From: Amphirosellinia nigrospora
Taxonomy: Eukaryota; Ascomycota; Sordariomycetes; Xylariales; Xylariaceae
NCBI GenBank assembly: GCA_004123355.1
Contig: SCHM01000004.1
Span: 1,922,001 to 1,986,000, forward strand
DNA: 64,000 bases
Direction of reading: 5' to 3'
The notes under the pieces are model-generated. The model had not been told where the DNA came from and did not search any database. It saw only the letters and a program-made list of their open reading frames with translations. Of the stretch, positions 47,835 to 62,939 are shown piece by piece (within the stretch, counting starts at the first letter, position 1; every line of letters starts with the position of its first letter). A program made the position numbers and the translations under genes.

Positions 47835-49742
47835 TTCCGCTTAGTATTTATTAAGGGCAAATATACCGCTTAGTACAAAAAGCCGCTTATACTAAGAGCG
47901 TTCGACCGTATGAACCGTTTATATAATAAAATATAAATTTGCAGCTTAATTTTCTAACGGTAAAAAACTTAGTACGTTAAAAAAAATATACTATAATATT
48001 ACTGCTTTAATAAAATAAATAATATTATTATTGCTTAATTAGTTAAAACGTTTTAAATAGTTATACGTTCGAAAAAAAAGCAGCTTATATTATAAAAGCT
48101 ATAAATTTACTGCTTATTAGCTCGGAACTATAAATTAATTAAAACGCTTTAGATTTTAGAACGCTTTAAATTAATAAGCGGTAAAGTTATAGCTTAAGCG
48201 TATAAAATATTTAAGCGTATAGGATATAAGCTATAGCTTTAGGGGTATTTATAAGCTTTTATTAATAATACTTAAACTTTAAATAAACTTATACTATAAG
48301 TTTTTAAAAATAAACTTATAAATAAAAAATAAATATAAATAACTATTAATAGCAATAAGTTATAATATTAATAATAAAGTTTTTTTTTAAATTTAATAAG
48401 TTTAAATATTATATTAGCTATATTGTATTTATTAAATAAAAAATTTTTAAAGTTTATATATTTTTTTTTACCCGTTTTGTATGCTTATACGCTTGTTTTT
48501 TTATTTTTTATTTTTTTTTACTACTAGCCGTTAAAATAGCCGATTTTATATATTTTAGCAGTAATAACAATAATAATAACGATATTTTATGCTAAGCTTG
48601 CCGGAGCTAAAAACTATATATAATTATAAATATTTATAATATAATAATATATTAAATTAATATAATATTATTAAATAAACTAAAACAAGCTGCTATTATT
48701 AAAAATAATAATATAAAAATAAAAAAGCGTTTTCGCCCTTAAAATATTAATAGTACTATAGTTAAAAATTTAGTTTATATATTATAATACTTTATATAAA
48801 TTTATATTTAGCTTATATACTATATTAATTAACGTATAAAATAAGCGCGAAAAAAAACTTTTTTAAACGTTATAATAATAAATTTTTTTATACTATTGTT
48901 ATTTTTTAGCTTTAAAAGCTAATATTATAAATTCAGTATATAGCAATATAAAACTAATATTATATAAATATTAAATATTTATTAACGTTTAATCGATAAC
49001 TAAAAAAACTTTAAAGCTTATATGCTAGCTAATATAGCAGTAAATTAAAAAAAGTTTTATTTTTTAAAAAATAAACTAATATAAAAATAATAAAAGCTGC
49101 TCGAAAAATACGCCTAGTAGCTTAAGAATAAAGTCTTTTTAAACTTAAACGTAAAACTGTTGTTTGCTTATTTCCGCGCTTTCGCTTATTCTGCTTAATT
49201 TTTAAAAAACTTTTTCTAAGTTTAAAAATATATAAAACTAGAGGCCCTTTAATTTAGGGGCAAAAATGCTTGAGTTTTTAAGAACTATATATTTAGGTTA
49301 ATAAATAAGTTATAGTTGCTAGTTATGTTAGTTCGTTCTTTTTTAATAAGTTATGTATAGTAGAACTTGCTATTTTATTTTAATTTATTAACTATAGTAT
49401 TTTGTTTTTTTATATAACTACGTAACTACGTTATAAAAATATTCGGCCGTTTAGTTAATAATAGCAATAGATTTGCTTATAAATATAAGCGTTAGTATAT
49501 AATATTTTTATATATTTGTTTTATTAATAATAATAATATATAATAAAGTTATCTATTGTTTTATAATTAAACTATAATTTCGAGCTATAAAGCAAGATTA
49601 AAAAATTAGATGTTATAACGAATAATTAATTTTTACTCTAAGTAAAAAAACTTACCGCAATATTAAGATTTTTAAAACGATTTTTAACCCGGGTAAAATT
49701 AAAAAAGTTCTTTAATACGTACAAGTTGCTATTTTAAATCCT

Positions 49743-49815
49743 AAATATAACTATAAGCTATTTTTAATTTTAAATATAACTATAAATTATTTTTAATTTT
49801 AAATATAACTACGAA
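49743..49815. repeat. 29-bp tandem repeat, about 2.5 units
   Basis: Consecutive 29-base units beginning 'AAATATAACTATAAGC' (49743-49771), near-identical second unit (49772-49800) and a partial third (49801 onward, changed to 'AAATATAACTACGAAC'). It lies within the AT-rich block. Confidence 0.8.
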
Positions 49816-49887
49816 CTTTATATTTTAAATAATAACGCTATTATAAAATATATTAATTTTTATAACGTATTAAACTTTTATTTTTTT

Positions 49888-50043
49888 CGAAAAAAGCTTA
49901 AGCTTGCCGACAAATTTAAAAAAAACTTTATAAATTAGCTAAAACGTTTAAAAAAAAAAAACTTTTCAAAAAAAGCTTAAGCTTGCTAATAAGTTTTAAA
50001 AAAAACTTTATAAGCTAGCTAAAACGTTTAAAAAAAAAAACTT
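49888..50043. repeat. 78-bp tandem duplication
   Basis: Two adjacent units with period 78 (49888-49965 and 49966-50043), each containing 'AAAAAGCTTAAGCTTGC' and 'GCTAAAACGTTTAAAAA'. The copies differ at a few positions ('GCCGACAAAT' against 'GCTAATAAGT'), consistent with divergence after duplication. Confidence 0.8.
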
Positions 50044-51258
50044 AAAAACTTAAAAAACACGTTTATTACGATCGATCTAAAGCTTTAAAATCTTCGGAAA
50101 CCTAAAAACTACGCTTAAAATATTATAATAAAAAGCAAAAAATAAACAAAAAAAATTATAAACAAACATTCCGTAACAAATATTACTATATTTATTACGC
50201 TAGTATAACGGCTAATTTTGCAGCAACTATAGTTTTTTTAAAAAGCAATTTAATAAAAATTATATTTAAACAAAGTTTATAATAGTAGTACCGGTTTATA
50301 ACCTAAAAATAATAAATATTTAAATTAATATTAAATTAAAAAAAAAAAAATAAAATAATTATAAATATAATTAAATAAATAATATTAAATAATTACGTTT
50401 AATATAACATATAACTATTAAATAATCGGGTTTAATAAAACGTATAACTATTAAATAATTAAATTTAATATAAAATCAAATTTAATATAACTTAAAATAA
50501 AAAAAAATTAAAAATAAAACTTTATAATTTATTTATATATTATTATTTTTAATATAAATATTTAATTTTAAATTATTTTATTAAATTTATAATTATTTAT
50601 ATAATAAAAAATAAATATCGAAAACTAAATATATACGATAGTAAATAAAAATAAAAAAGTTTTTAATTCGGGTAAAAAAATTTCCTATTTAAAATATAAA
50701 AAATAAAAAATTTTTTTATTAAAAAAAACCTTCTTTTTACTTAGTCGTACTTCTTTTATAAAACTTAAGCAAAATATATTAATTATAAAAAGTCGACCTT
50801 TTAGGTTAATATTATATAAAACGTAAAATAAAATCTTTTATAAATTTAAATATATATTTAATTATAATATTTATAATATAAATATGTTTTAAAAATTAGC
50901 TTTTAAAGTTATTAAATAGTTTTATGCTAAAAATAATAAAACCGAAAAGCTAGCTTATTATTAAAAAGTTTATAATTTTTATTAAGCTATGCTAAAAAAA
51001 GCAAAGTTTGCTATAGTTTCGAAAAACTGTTTTTATAAGATTTTCGAATACTAGCGTAACTAAAAACGCTAAAAAAAAAATAATAAAGCTATTATAGCAA
51101 TAGTTTTAATATATATTTATTATATTTATAATTAGCTAAAAATTAAATATTAGTTATATAAAAAAGCTAACTAATAAATAAAACGCTTTAAAATCGATAA
51201 AATACCGCTGCTGCTTTTTTTTTCCCGCTTATAGTAATTTTAGCTTTTGAGCATTATC

Positions 51259-51281
51259 TTTTTTTTTTTTTTTTTTTTTTT
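51259..51281. repeat. Poly-T tract
   Basis: Uninterrupted run of about 22-23 T in the AT-rich block. Confidence 0.8.
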
Positions 51282-54200
51282 TGCTATTTAAAATACTTTA
51301 TTAGCTTAATTTTTAGCTTTTGCTTTTTTTAAAATTTAATTTAATTTTTTTTTTTTAATTAGCTATTCGAATATAAGTTACTATTATAATATAATATATA
51401 AATTCTTATAATATATTAGAACCGCTAAACGAACTTTAACGTAAATAAAAGTAGTTAGTTAAAAAATACTACTTATATAATAAGCAATAAAGAGTATTTA
51501 TTATAAATAACGTTATTTAGGTATTATATGGTTATTATTGTTTTAAAGCAGTTACTACTATAATAACCCTTACTCGCTGCCTAGTAATATAGCTATTAAC
51601 TTTTATAACTGCTGCTAAAAAAATTTAATATTTAAAACCAACGAAATCTACTTACTTAGGATTTTTTCTATTAATTTCTTTATTTTTGCTACGTTTAGCG
51701 AGCGTTTGCGTATACTACCTTTATTGTTTTTATCCTTTTTTATATTGCTATTTTTAAAACTATTATATAACTAAACAATTTAAAAGCATTATAAAATACT
51801 TCGAATTATTAACCGTAAAAACAAGCCTGCTTTTATTTATAATATTAAAAAGCGTAATATTTTAGCTTTAATATAAAAGCTTGCTAAGTAAATTTATAGC
51901 TTTAAATATTTTTGCTAATAATAGTAATTTTATTATATTCGAAGCTAATTATAAAAATAATAATAACTTTAATATATATTTAAACTTTTAACTAACGTAA
52001 TAATAAATATTTATTTTTAATATTAATTTCTATTAGTTTAATATAACTTAAAAATTTTAGCATTATTATAAAAGATTTTTTATTAATAATGTTTTTATTA
52101 AGATTTTAATAATATAGATTTTATAAAAATACTCGTTTAAAATACTAAAAATAAAAACTTTATATTTTAATTTAATATAAATAGCCGTTTTTAACCCGTT
52201 AAAAAAAATATCCTTATAATAATAAAACTTTAAACTTTTACTAATTATTAAACTTATAATAAAAAGCTTAAAAGCTATAAAAATAAAGCTAAAAATATTT
52301 TCGATATTAATATATTTTTATTAATAAAACTAAAAGCTAAAATTTTACTATTTTAAAGTTTATTTTAAAAAAAACTTTTATTATTTTTATTAATAATAAA
52401 TTTAAATCTTTTACTATTAAAAAGCGCGAACTTTTATTATTAATTTTTTTAAATCTTTTATTATTAAATATATTTATTAACGCTATATATAAATAACTTT
52501 ATTATAGCTATAAAATTATATTATATTTATAATAATATTTTTATAAAAAATATACTATATTAAAAAAAATTTTTAAGCTTTTAAAAAGCAGTAAAAATAT
52601 TAATAAGCTAAACAAGCTACTTATTATTATTAATATTTTAAAGCGCTATATAAAAAAAAAATTGCTTTTGCTTAAAATTCGGTTTTTTTTTATTAATTTA
52701 AACCCCGATAAGTTATTATTTTTCCGGCTTTTTGTTATTTAAGTTATTAATAATATTATTAATTAGTTAAAATAAAATATATTCTTTTTTAATTTTATTA
52801 AATTTTTTAAAAGCATTCTCGTTTTTAAATTAGTTAATATAATATATTTTAATATAGCTTAACTTATTAATAATTTTAGCAAAATATATTATTCGACTTA
52901 ATAAGCAATATTTATTCGAACTATATTAAGTAAATTCTTATATTATTTTTATATTATTATTAAATCTAAGTTTAAAGCTTAAATTCAAAACAATAATAAG
53001 CTTAATCTTATTTTTTTTAGCGATATAATTAAATTTAAATATATTTATTATATATATAATACTTATTGTCCGAAAAACAGTATTAAAACCTAAAAAATAT
53101 ATATTAGCTAAATTATAACGATTTATTATAATTATTATATGTTTTAAAAACTTAAATAAATTAAATTACTTAATTTAAACTTAGTTAATAAAAACTCCGA
53201 AAAAATATTATTTTTATTATAAGCTGTTTTTAATTTAAACTTAAGTTTTTTATTATAAACGAACGGGTTAAACTTTAAGTTAAAATTAATTTTATTAAAT
53301 AAAAGGATTTTTATTTATAAAAACTTATTTTAGTTTTAAACTTTTTAAAATATATTTTAATAAATATAATTATTTATTAATTAATTTATATAAATTTTAA
53401 TTATTTTTTTTAAAGCTAATATATTTTTAATAATAATTTTAAGCTAGGATTTAATAACTATTATTTTGTTTGTTAAGCTTATAATCGTAGCATTTTTAAC
53501 TTTATATTTATTAAAAAAGTATTTTTAATTTTTAGTATGTTTAAAATATTAAAATTTAATAAAATAGCTTTAGTTAAAACGTTTATAAAACTTAATAGCG
53601 TTTTTTTATACGTTTTTTTTTATATTAACTTTTGCTAATAATTTTAATTTATATTATATTATATATAAGTTTTATATAAAAGTTTATAAAAATTATAGTG
53701 TTATTTAAAGCTAAATATACTTGATAAATTAACGTTTTTTTGTTTATTTTAAGCTTTATAAATTAAACTTTGCTGATATTATTAAAACTTTCAAGCTAAT
53801 AAAATATTAAATAAAAATTTTATTATTTAAATTAATAGCTAATAAATAGTTCTTTATGTTAGGTAGCTAAGGGGTATAATATTATACGTAACAATAAAAA
53901 ATAAATATTTATATATATTAATTTATTTTTTATAATTATTCGTACAAAAGCTAGGCCTTTATACGGAAAATTTTTTTATACGAAAAAAATTCTGCTATAA
54001 TATACCGTATAACCGAATCGGGCAATATACTAGTCCAATTTTATTATACGAACAACTAATACTATAATTAATAATTAGCTATTATATATAGTTAATACCG
54101 ATATATTAACTTTATATATAATAATACTATAATTATAATATTAGCTTTTTTTTTTTTAGCTATAGCGTACTTTTATACGATTTTTTTTTAATATAAAAAA

Positions 54201-54484
54201 TCTAAATATAAAAAAATATTAAATATATTATATAGCAAATATATAAATAAAAAAACGCCCGATAATATATTAAATTGCTATTTTTTTAAAGTATTTAATA
54301 CTTATATAACCGTACGTAAAAAAAAAGTTAGCAAATATAAATAAAAAAAGCTAACCTATATATAATTATTATATATAATTCTTTTATTTAATTTATTTAA
54401 ATATTTTAAAAAATTAAATAATATATTACCCCTATATTTATTATTATTATACGTAAATTAAATTACCTTTATATTACTCTTTTG

Positions 54485-54590
54485 TTTTTTTTTTTTTTTT
54501 TTTTTTTTTACGTACGTATATTTACACTTATATATATATATATACATATACACGCATATATACACACTTTATATATATATTCTAACCAAT
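54485..54590. repeat. Poly-T tract followed by TA/CA microsatellite
   Basis: A run of about 25 T (54485-54509) followed by (TA)n, (CA)n-type and ACGTACGT sequence to about 54590. Unlike its surroundings this stretch is rich in CpA and lacks TpG (see findings). Confidence 0.7.
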
Positions 54591-55256
54591 TTTACAACTA
54601 AATATAATCTAACAACTAACAATTATATAATAAATATAATATTAGCAATAATATTAATATAATACTAATAGTATTAATAATATTAATAATAATATTGTTA
54701 TTATTATTATTATTATATTATTATTATATAAAACTTTTTAAATTTTTTAAATATTATACTAATAAACAATTAAAATAAAATCGCTATTAATATTAATAAG
54801 CTACTATAAAACCTATTAACCTTATTAAAATCTTTTACTTACGTTTTATATTTTTTGTTTTTAATAATATTATATAGTTCTAAAACTTTATACGTTTAAA
54901 AATAGCGGCGCTATTAAAGTCTATAGCTTTTTTACTAAAAGTTAAGCTTATAAAGCTTTTATATTAATATTATATATAAATATATATATATTTTTATTTA
55001 TTTATTTATATAAATAATTTTTAATATATATTTTAGCTAATTTGTTTTATTATATAATAAAGCGAAAAAAATATAATTATTTTTACTTTTTTATATATTT
55101 TTTTTTAAGTATTATTAATTACTATTTTTGCTAATATATAGCAAAATTTATATGTTAAAAAAATATTTCCGTATAATTTTTATTTAAAATTGTAACTAAA
55201 TCGTTATTTTATATTAAAACAGTTTATATAATAATTACGTTAATTATTAAAATATT

Positions 55257-55464
55257 TTTAAGAAGAATATTATAGGTTATAAAGTAAAGCTTAATTAAAG
55301 GAAGAGAATTTATTATTAGATCCACGCAGTAAATCTAATAATAGATTTTTTAACTAGTAGTGTATGCTAGCTGTTTGTTTAGATATAGGTGTTGCTAGGT
55401 GGCTTCCCTTGCGCTCCGCGTAAGGAAGCTATTGGTAATATAAACTTTTTAGGGATTTTATTAA
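55257..55464. repeat. Left direct repeat (putative LTR), first copy
   Basis: About 208 bases alignable to 62940-63145. Shared core includes 'GGAAGAGAATTTATTATTAG', 'GCTAGCTGTTTGTTTAGAT', 'GGTGTTGCTAGGTGGCTTCC' and 'TTTAGGGATTTTATTA'. Most differences from the other copy are transitions, for example GATCCACGCAGTAA here against GATTTACGCAATAG there. Confidence 0.85.
55311..55343. repeat. 11-bp inverted repeat (hairpin) in left repeat
   Basis: TATTATTAGAT (55311-55321) and ATCTAATAATA (55333-55343) are exact reverse complements separated by 11 bases (CCACGCAGTAA). The equivalent hairpin in the right copy is imperfect. Confidence 0.85.
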
Positions 55465-58400
55465 AATGCTGGGGTATAGAAAAGTTTTTGCTAACTTTAG
55501 TAGATCGATCTAGCTAAGCTATATTATAATTATAATTTTTTTATATAGTATTAGGTGATACTGTTGCTTGTTTTATTTTTTTTATTATTTTATTTATGGG
55601 TTGCTATAATTTAGAACTTTGTTGGACCGAAAGTTCGGCGGGAGATTTTAGTGCGTTTAGAGTTGCTGTAGGCGTAAGCGTAGGCGTAGGCTTAATTACG
55701 GGCGTGTTAACGGCCGGAGTATTGACGGGAGTTGGTATTGGAGTATCGATAGTTATTTTACGTGGCTTACTATAGGGATGCTTACTTTTTATCTTTTTAG
55801 CTTTAGGTGTAAACTTAGATATAAATAGTAATTTTGCAGAAGATTTTTTTTTTTTAGTAATATAAAGCGGGGGCTATTTTTAGACTAATATTTGTTAATA
55901 AGTTTTTATAAGTGTTAAAATAGTACGCTAAATATTAATAGTTATATTATAATTTTATTTTTTTTATTTAATTAAATAATCGAAGTTATTTTTTTTCCGG
56001 TTAAAATAATATTTAAGTATAATTTTTATTTTATAGATATTATTTTTATTGTTATTATTAAAATATTAATTAGTTTTAATAAGCTTTAATAGTAATATTG
56101 TTTGCTTAAAAAAGTTTTTATTATTTTTATATAGTTATAACTATATAATAGAAATAACGGGATATATATAATAATATTTAAAGAAGTTTAATTCGTAAGC
56201 TAAATTGCTAATTTTACGTTTAATAATTTAAAGTTTAATTTATTATTATAAATATTTTTTAAGGAACTTATTAAGCAAGTAATAGCTATTATATAAGCAG
56301 AAAAAAACTTTATTATTTAGTTTAAATTTTAATATTTAATATTTATTATTAAAATGTTTTTTGCTATAATAGTAGTAAATTTATAGCTAATTTAGTATTT
56401 TATTATAAATAGTTATATAAAAATTTTACGTTTTTAAAATTATATATATTTATTTAGCCCGTAAATATATTAAAAAGCTAAAAAATTTAAACTTAAATAA
56501 TTATTTATACAAAATTATATAGCTTATAAAAACATAAAATTAAAATTTTATTATAAAGCGAAAATTATATTAAATTAGTTCGATTTAAATATATATAGTT
56601 ATAAAAATATATTATAATTTTAATTATTTAGTTTTTTTTTTCGGATAAACTATTTTTTTACGGTAATAATATAGTTATTAATAATTTAATATTTAATGCT
56701 TTTTATATGCTTTTTTAAAAGTTAAAATAAATTTATAATCGTAATTAAAAATAATTTTTCTAAAAATATTTTAATTATTTAAAAATAATTGTTTAATTAA
56801 AACTATTGTTTAGTTTTTAGCGGTATATTTTATATTATTAAAAATTATAAACGTTTGTTTAAACATATAATAAAAAACTATTATTATATTATATATATTA
56901 AAACTATTTAATTATTATAAAATATTTTATAATTTAATAAAAAGTAATAAAATAAAATTAATTATAATTATTTATATTAATAGTATATTTTTAGGTTTAA
57001 TTAGGCGTAAGCTATTTATTAGTTTTTATTTATTATTATAATTAATATTATATTTTAAATAATATTCGTAGTATTTTTTAATATATTATAATTTTTATAA
57101 ATCGAATATAGTTCTAAGGCTTTTATTATATAATTAAGTCCGAAATAATATTTTTTATTATATATATATATAATATTTATTTGCGTATTATATATAAAAC
57201 GTAAAATTGTTTAATTTTTTTATATTTATTATAAATTAAACTATTTACGATAAAAATAAATATTTAGCTTTAGAAAAAATAATAGCGTTTTTATTATTAT
57301 ATAATTTACGAAATTAATTTTAGCAAAGTTTATTTAAAATTTTTTATAATAAAAGTTTATTTTATATTTTAGTTCGAAATCGCGTTTAAATACGTTATTT
57401 ATTATTATTTTTATAGTATATTTTACTATATTTTATATAAGTTTAATATAGCAAGTTTTTATAATCGTTTTAATTTATTTTTTAAGTTTATAATATTTTA
57501 TTATTATAAATTAATTTAATATATTTAAAATATAATTAAAACGTTTTAATAAATAGAATATTTAAAACTATATTATAATAAATAAACAGATAAATTAATA
57601 AGCCGGTTGTTCGCTTTATTAGTAGTAAAAATATTTAATAAAGTTTAATTAATAATATTTTTTATAGCTAAATAATTTATTAAATTACTATATAATATTT
57701 ATTTAAATAAATTATTGTACGAAGTTTTTTATAGCTTATATAAAATACGTTATTTTTTATTTAAAAAAGCTATATTTAGTTTTAGCTTATAATAAATATC
57801 GATTTAAATATATAATTAGCTATATTTATATAAAAATATAGGTTCGCTTAGTTTTTATTTAAAACTTAGTTTAATATAAAAATTATAACGCTAAAATTTC
57901 GTTTAAAATATTTATTAATTTATAAATATAAAATACGATTTAAATTATAATAGTAAAATATAGTTTTAAAATAAATAACGTTTTAAATAGCGTTAAAAAA
58001 ACTATTTTAACTAGTATAAAATTATAATATATAGTTTATACGTAATATTTAACAACTGGGTTATTATTTATTATTTTTTTTTTTTAATAACTTTTAACTA
58101 GTAAAGTTATTTTACGTTTTTATAAAAGCTCGGCTAATTATATATAATAAAAAAAAAAGTTATAAAAAAATTTATTTACGCCGAAATATTGCTCGAAAGC
58201 TTAAAAGTTTTTAAAAAATATAAGCTATTTAAACGTTTATACGCGTTTAGTAATAATAATATTTTTAAAATATTAATATAAAATTTAAAAAGTTTAATAG
58301 AAAAATAATTAATAAAAGATTTTTTCGGTAATATAGCGATATTTTTTAACTAAAATAAACTAAAAATATATTTAAATATTATATATATTTTTTAAACATA

Positions 58401-61400
58401 TTAAAAAAAATATATATTATTAATAAAATAGCAATAAAAATAAAAATAAAAATAAAAAAACTTATTTATATTTTTAAATATAATTAAAAAAATTTATATA
58501 TTTTATTAATATAATATTAAATTATTTTATTATAAAAATTAATAATAATAAACTTATTTTTATAGTTAAAATAAACTAAAAATTAATAAAAAAACTTATT
58601 ATATTAACGTAAATAATATAAACTTTTTACGAAAGTTTTTAATTATTTTATTTTATAAAAAAAAAATAGCTATTAAAATAATAATTTTATTAAACTATTA
58701 TAAATTAATAATATTTAGCTTTTATTTATATATAAACTTTTTTTTAAATAATAAATATAAAATGCGCGAAAAATATAGTTTTATTTATTTAAAATTATAT
58801 AATATTTTATAAAATTTATTATAAGTTTTATTAAAAATTTTTATATTTTTTTAACTAAAAAAATAAATTTTATATTTAGCTTTATTTTTTATTATTAATA
58901 AAAAAAATTTTAAGCTATTTTATTTTAAAAATATTAATTTTTATTTATTTAAATATTATAAGCTTTAATAATTTTAATAAATTTAGCTATTTTAAAAGTT
59001 TTTTAATATAAATATAAATATTATTATTAATTATTTTTAAAAATTTATAAGTTTTTTAATATTTAAAATAAAATATATTTTTAAAACTTAAGCTTAAAAA
59101 GTTTTTTTAATATTAATATATATAGTTTTTTTAGTAACGGCGTAATTTTAATATTTATAATAAAATTATATACTATTAATAAAAAAAATATTTAAAAACT
59201 AAACGTTAAAAATATTAATAACTAAAATAAAAATATTATTTTTACGTAAAACTAATAGCATAATTATTAGTTTTATTAAATATTACTATAAAATAATTAT
59301 AAAATTGCTAGTTCGTTTATAAATATTAGTTTTATTATATTATATTAGTTATAATAGCTATAATAATTAGCGTTATATCGAATTTAATATTTATAATAAT
59401 AAATAAATTTAAAATAGCTAAAAATCTTAAGCTAACTATTTTAGCTAATAATATTACTAAAATAACCGCTATAATAGCTAGTTTTTATAGCTAATTTTTA
59501 TAAGCTAATATATATATTATTATTATAATTTTTATAGATTTATTTTAGTTTAATATTTTTGTTTATTTTAACTAAAATATTCGTAATATTAATAACGGAT
59601 AATTTTAAAAGTTTTTACGTTTATTATAATATTTATTATATTTTATATATTATTATAAAATAAAATTATAGTTAGTAAATAATAGCTTATATTCGACTTA
59701 TAAATATACGTTTTTATTAGCTATAAGTTATATACGCGTATTAGTAATTTTTTATATATTTATAACTATAGATTAAAACTTCGAAATTAATAATAAAATT
59801 ATTAAAGTTATAAAAAATAATAATATTTTTAAAATAGTTAATAATAGCTTTATAAAATAAAAAAAATTATTATTAATTATATATTTAGTTATAGTTTTTT
59901 GTTTATAATTTAATTTTTTTTTTTATACTTTATAATTTTAGCCGTTTATTACTATTAATTTTTTAAATAAAAAATTTAAATTTAGCTTAACGCGTTATTT
60001 TTATACGCTTATTTTTAATAGTAATTATTTAATTTTTATTTTATTATATATTTTACGTATTAAAATATTTATTACCGATTATAGTTTTATTTATATTTAA
60101 ATTAATATATATTTTATATTTTAACGGTTATAAGGCATATATATAAAAATAAAAATATATATAGCTTAAGCATAAAGTTTATTATATATATTTACGTTTA
60201 GCGCTTTAAATATAAATATTTTTAATTTAAAATTTTATTTAATTTATTTTATATAAATAATAAATTATTATTAGAAATATTTTGCTTTTTAATTATATTT
60301 TTTTAGCTAATTCGTACTAGTTTAAATATTAAAAAAATTTATTTCGTAAAAATAATATTTAAATATAATATTTATATATTATTGTTTAAAAGCAATAAAT
60401 AAAATATTAATATACATTATATATTTTAAAATATATAGCTTATATTTATATATATAAATAAAATATTAAATAATTTATTTTTTATAATATTTATAATAAA
60501 TAAAACTAAACTAAATATATAATAAAAATATTATTAATATTTTTATTAGTATTATATTTAGATTTTTTTTTATTTAAACATATTATTAGTTTAATATATG
60601 CTATAATAACTATTACGTTTTATTATATAATACTTACGATTGCTATTATAGTTGGCTATAGTTGCTATAGTTGCAGTTAGCTATAGTTTTAATTACTATT
60701 ATAATATTATTATATTTTTTATTTTTATTATTATGTTTTTGTTTTTATAAATATTTTTTTTATTGCTTTTTTATAATAGCTAATTTTATTATAATTATTA
60801 TTATATTATTTATTATGTTTATTATTAAAATAATAATAATATTTATAATAAAATTTATTTATTTTTTAATCGATAATAATTAAAATATTTATAATTATTA
60901 TATTTAAATAAATTTTAAGTTTTTATTATTATTTTTCGATATTATAAAAAAGTTTAGCGTTTAAAAACTTATACTTTGTTTTTTTTAATTTATAGCACGC
61001 TTCGTTAATTTTTTATATATTTATTTAATATATTTTTTTTTTTAATAAATAAATATAATTAACGATTATTTTAGCTTATTAATTATAAATATTTTTTATA
61101 ATATTTTATTAATTAAATTATTTTAAACTAAAGTTTTATTTGAATATATTATAGTTTATATTAAATAAATTAAATAAATATTTTTTATTTTATTATATTA
61201 AATAAAAAAAAGTTATTTTTAAAAATTTTTTATAGCGTATTTAAAGCGTATTTTAAACGTTTTTTTACTTTTTAAATATTAAGCTTAAGCTTATTTTTTG
61301 CTAAATATAACGATTAATAGTTTAATTTTATTATTTTATTATAAAAAAGCAAAACTTACGAAAAAATAGTTAAATAGCTTTAAAATTTAATTATTATTTA

Positions 61401-62939
61401 ATAATTTTATATTATTAAGCTTATATATATTTAAATACGTTAAAAAAATATATACATATTTATATAAATAATTTTTTTTATTTATAATAACTTTTTATTT
61501 TTTAAGTTATTTTAATTAGTTTAAAACTTTAATTTTTACGTTTAATTTTATAAATACTTTTTATTATAAATATAGTTAAAAAAAGTTTTATAACGATAAT
61601 ATTTATTATATTTATAGCTATAGCTAGCGTTACTATTTAATAAATCTAATTATATTAAGGTTGCTTGCTTTATTATTGCTTTTATTACTATTATTATTGT
61701 TTATTTTAATTAAAAAATATATTTTAGTATTTATATTGCTTTTAAAGCAATAAAAAAAAGCAAAGGCGGAAGTATTATTGCTACGCTTATTATATTTAAA
61801 AATAAGGGCAAAATATTATAGTTTTTTTTTTATACTTATTATATTATTAAGGTTAATTATTATACTATAAAAAGCTTGCTAATTAATACGGTTAAAAATA
61901 AAATATTAATAAAAATATAATATCGATTTTTTTAAAACTTTATAAAAGCGCTAAATTTTAATTTATTTATATAATTATTAAATTTATCGTTAATTTATTC
62001 ATATTTTTTTATAGCTTTTTTATATTTAGTTTAATTTAATTTTGCTTAAAATCGCTTTTATTTTATTTTAAAAATATATTTATAGTTTTTACGTTAAATT
62101 TTAAATATTAGTTTAGTTTTTTAAACGAAAACTTTTAAATTTTTAACTTATTATCGCTAATTAAGCTTTATTAATATTAGTTTTAGCTTTATTTTTTATT
62201 TTTTTTATTTTATTTTAACTTTTATTTTAACTTTTTAAATTATATTATCGGACGATTTATAAGCGTTTTTAATAAAGCTTATATTAATATTAACAATATT
62301 TGTTAATAGTTATTACGCTAAAAATTAAAAAAAAAAAACTTTAAATAAAAGTTTTCTAATAATAAATCTAGCGTTTAATTTAATAAATAACTAAATATGT
62401 AAAAAAACTATTATTATATTAGTTTTATAATTCGTTATTTTTATATAACGTTATAATAATAACTTAAAAATAAAATAAACTATATACGAATAAAATAAAA
62501 TAAAATATATATAATTCGTAACTATATTTTAATAATAAAATTAATATATTTAATAACTTTAATAATAAACTAAAACGTTTAAAAACTTTATAATAAAAAA
62601 ATATTTAAAAAATTAATTAATAAAAATTCGTAACGTTTATAACTTTATAATAATTTTAGCTATGCTATAAAAATTAGTATATTTAAGATATAAAATACTT
62701 TATTAAGCTTTTTTTAAAGCTAAATAACTAGTTTATTTAAAAGCTTCGCAAAAAGTATAAAAGTAAAAGTATAAAATAAATCGACGCTAAAGCGCGATAT
62801 TTGCTTTAATTAATAAATACGTATAGATTACGCGCTAATTGCCGCTAAAAAAATTTATATTTTCGACCTCGAAAAATTTAAAAATAAATAGTTTTTAGTA
62901 TAATTTAATATTATAATAAACTATGTAATAAAGCACTAC

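Noticed and set aside
55330-55835. GC-richer stretch with a Gly/Val-rich plus frame and a Thr/Pro-rich minus frame
   Set aside because: Both frames arise from RIP-type composition (GTAGGC units). Stops occur soon after and no known domain is visible.
60671-60883. 70-codon hydrophobic open frame in the AT-rich block
   Set aside because: The residues are almost only Ile, Leu, Phe, Tyr and Lys, as expected from random AT-rich DNA. No start context or family.
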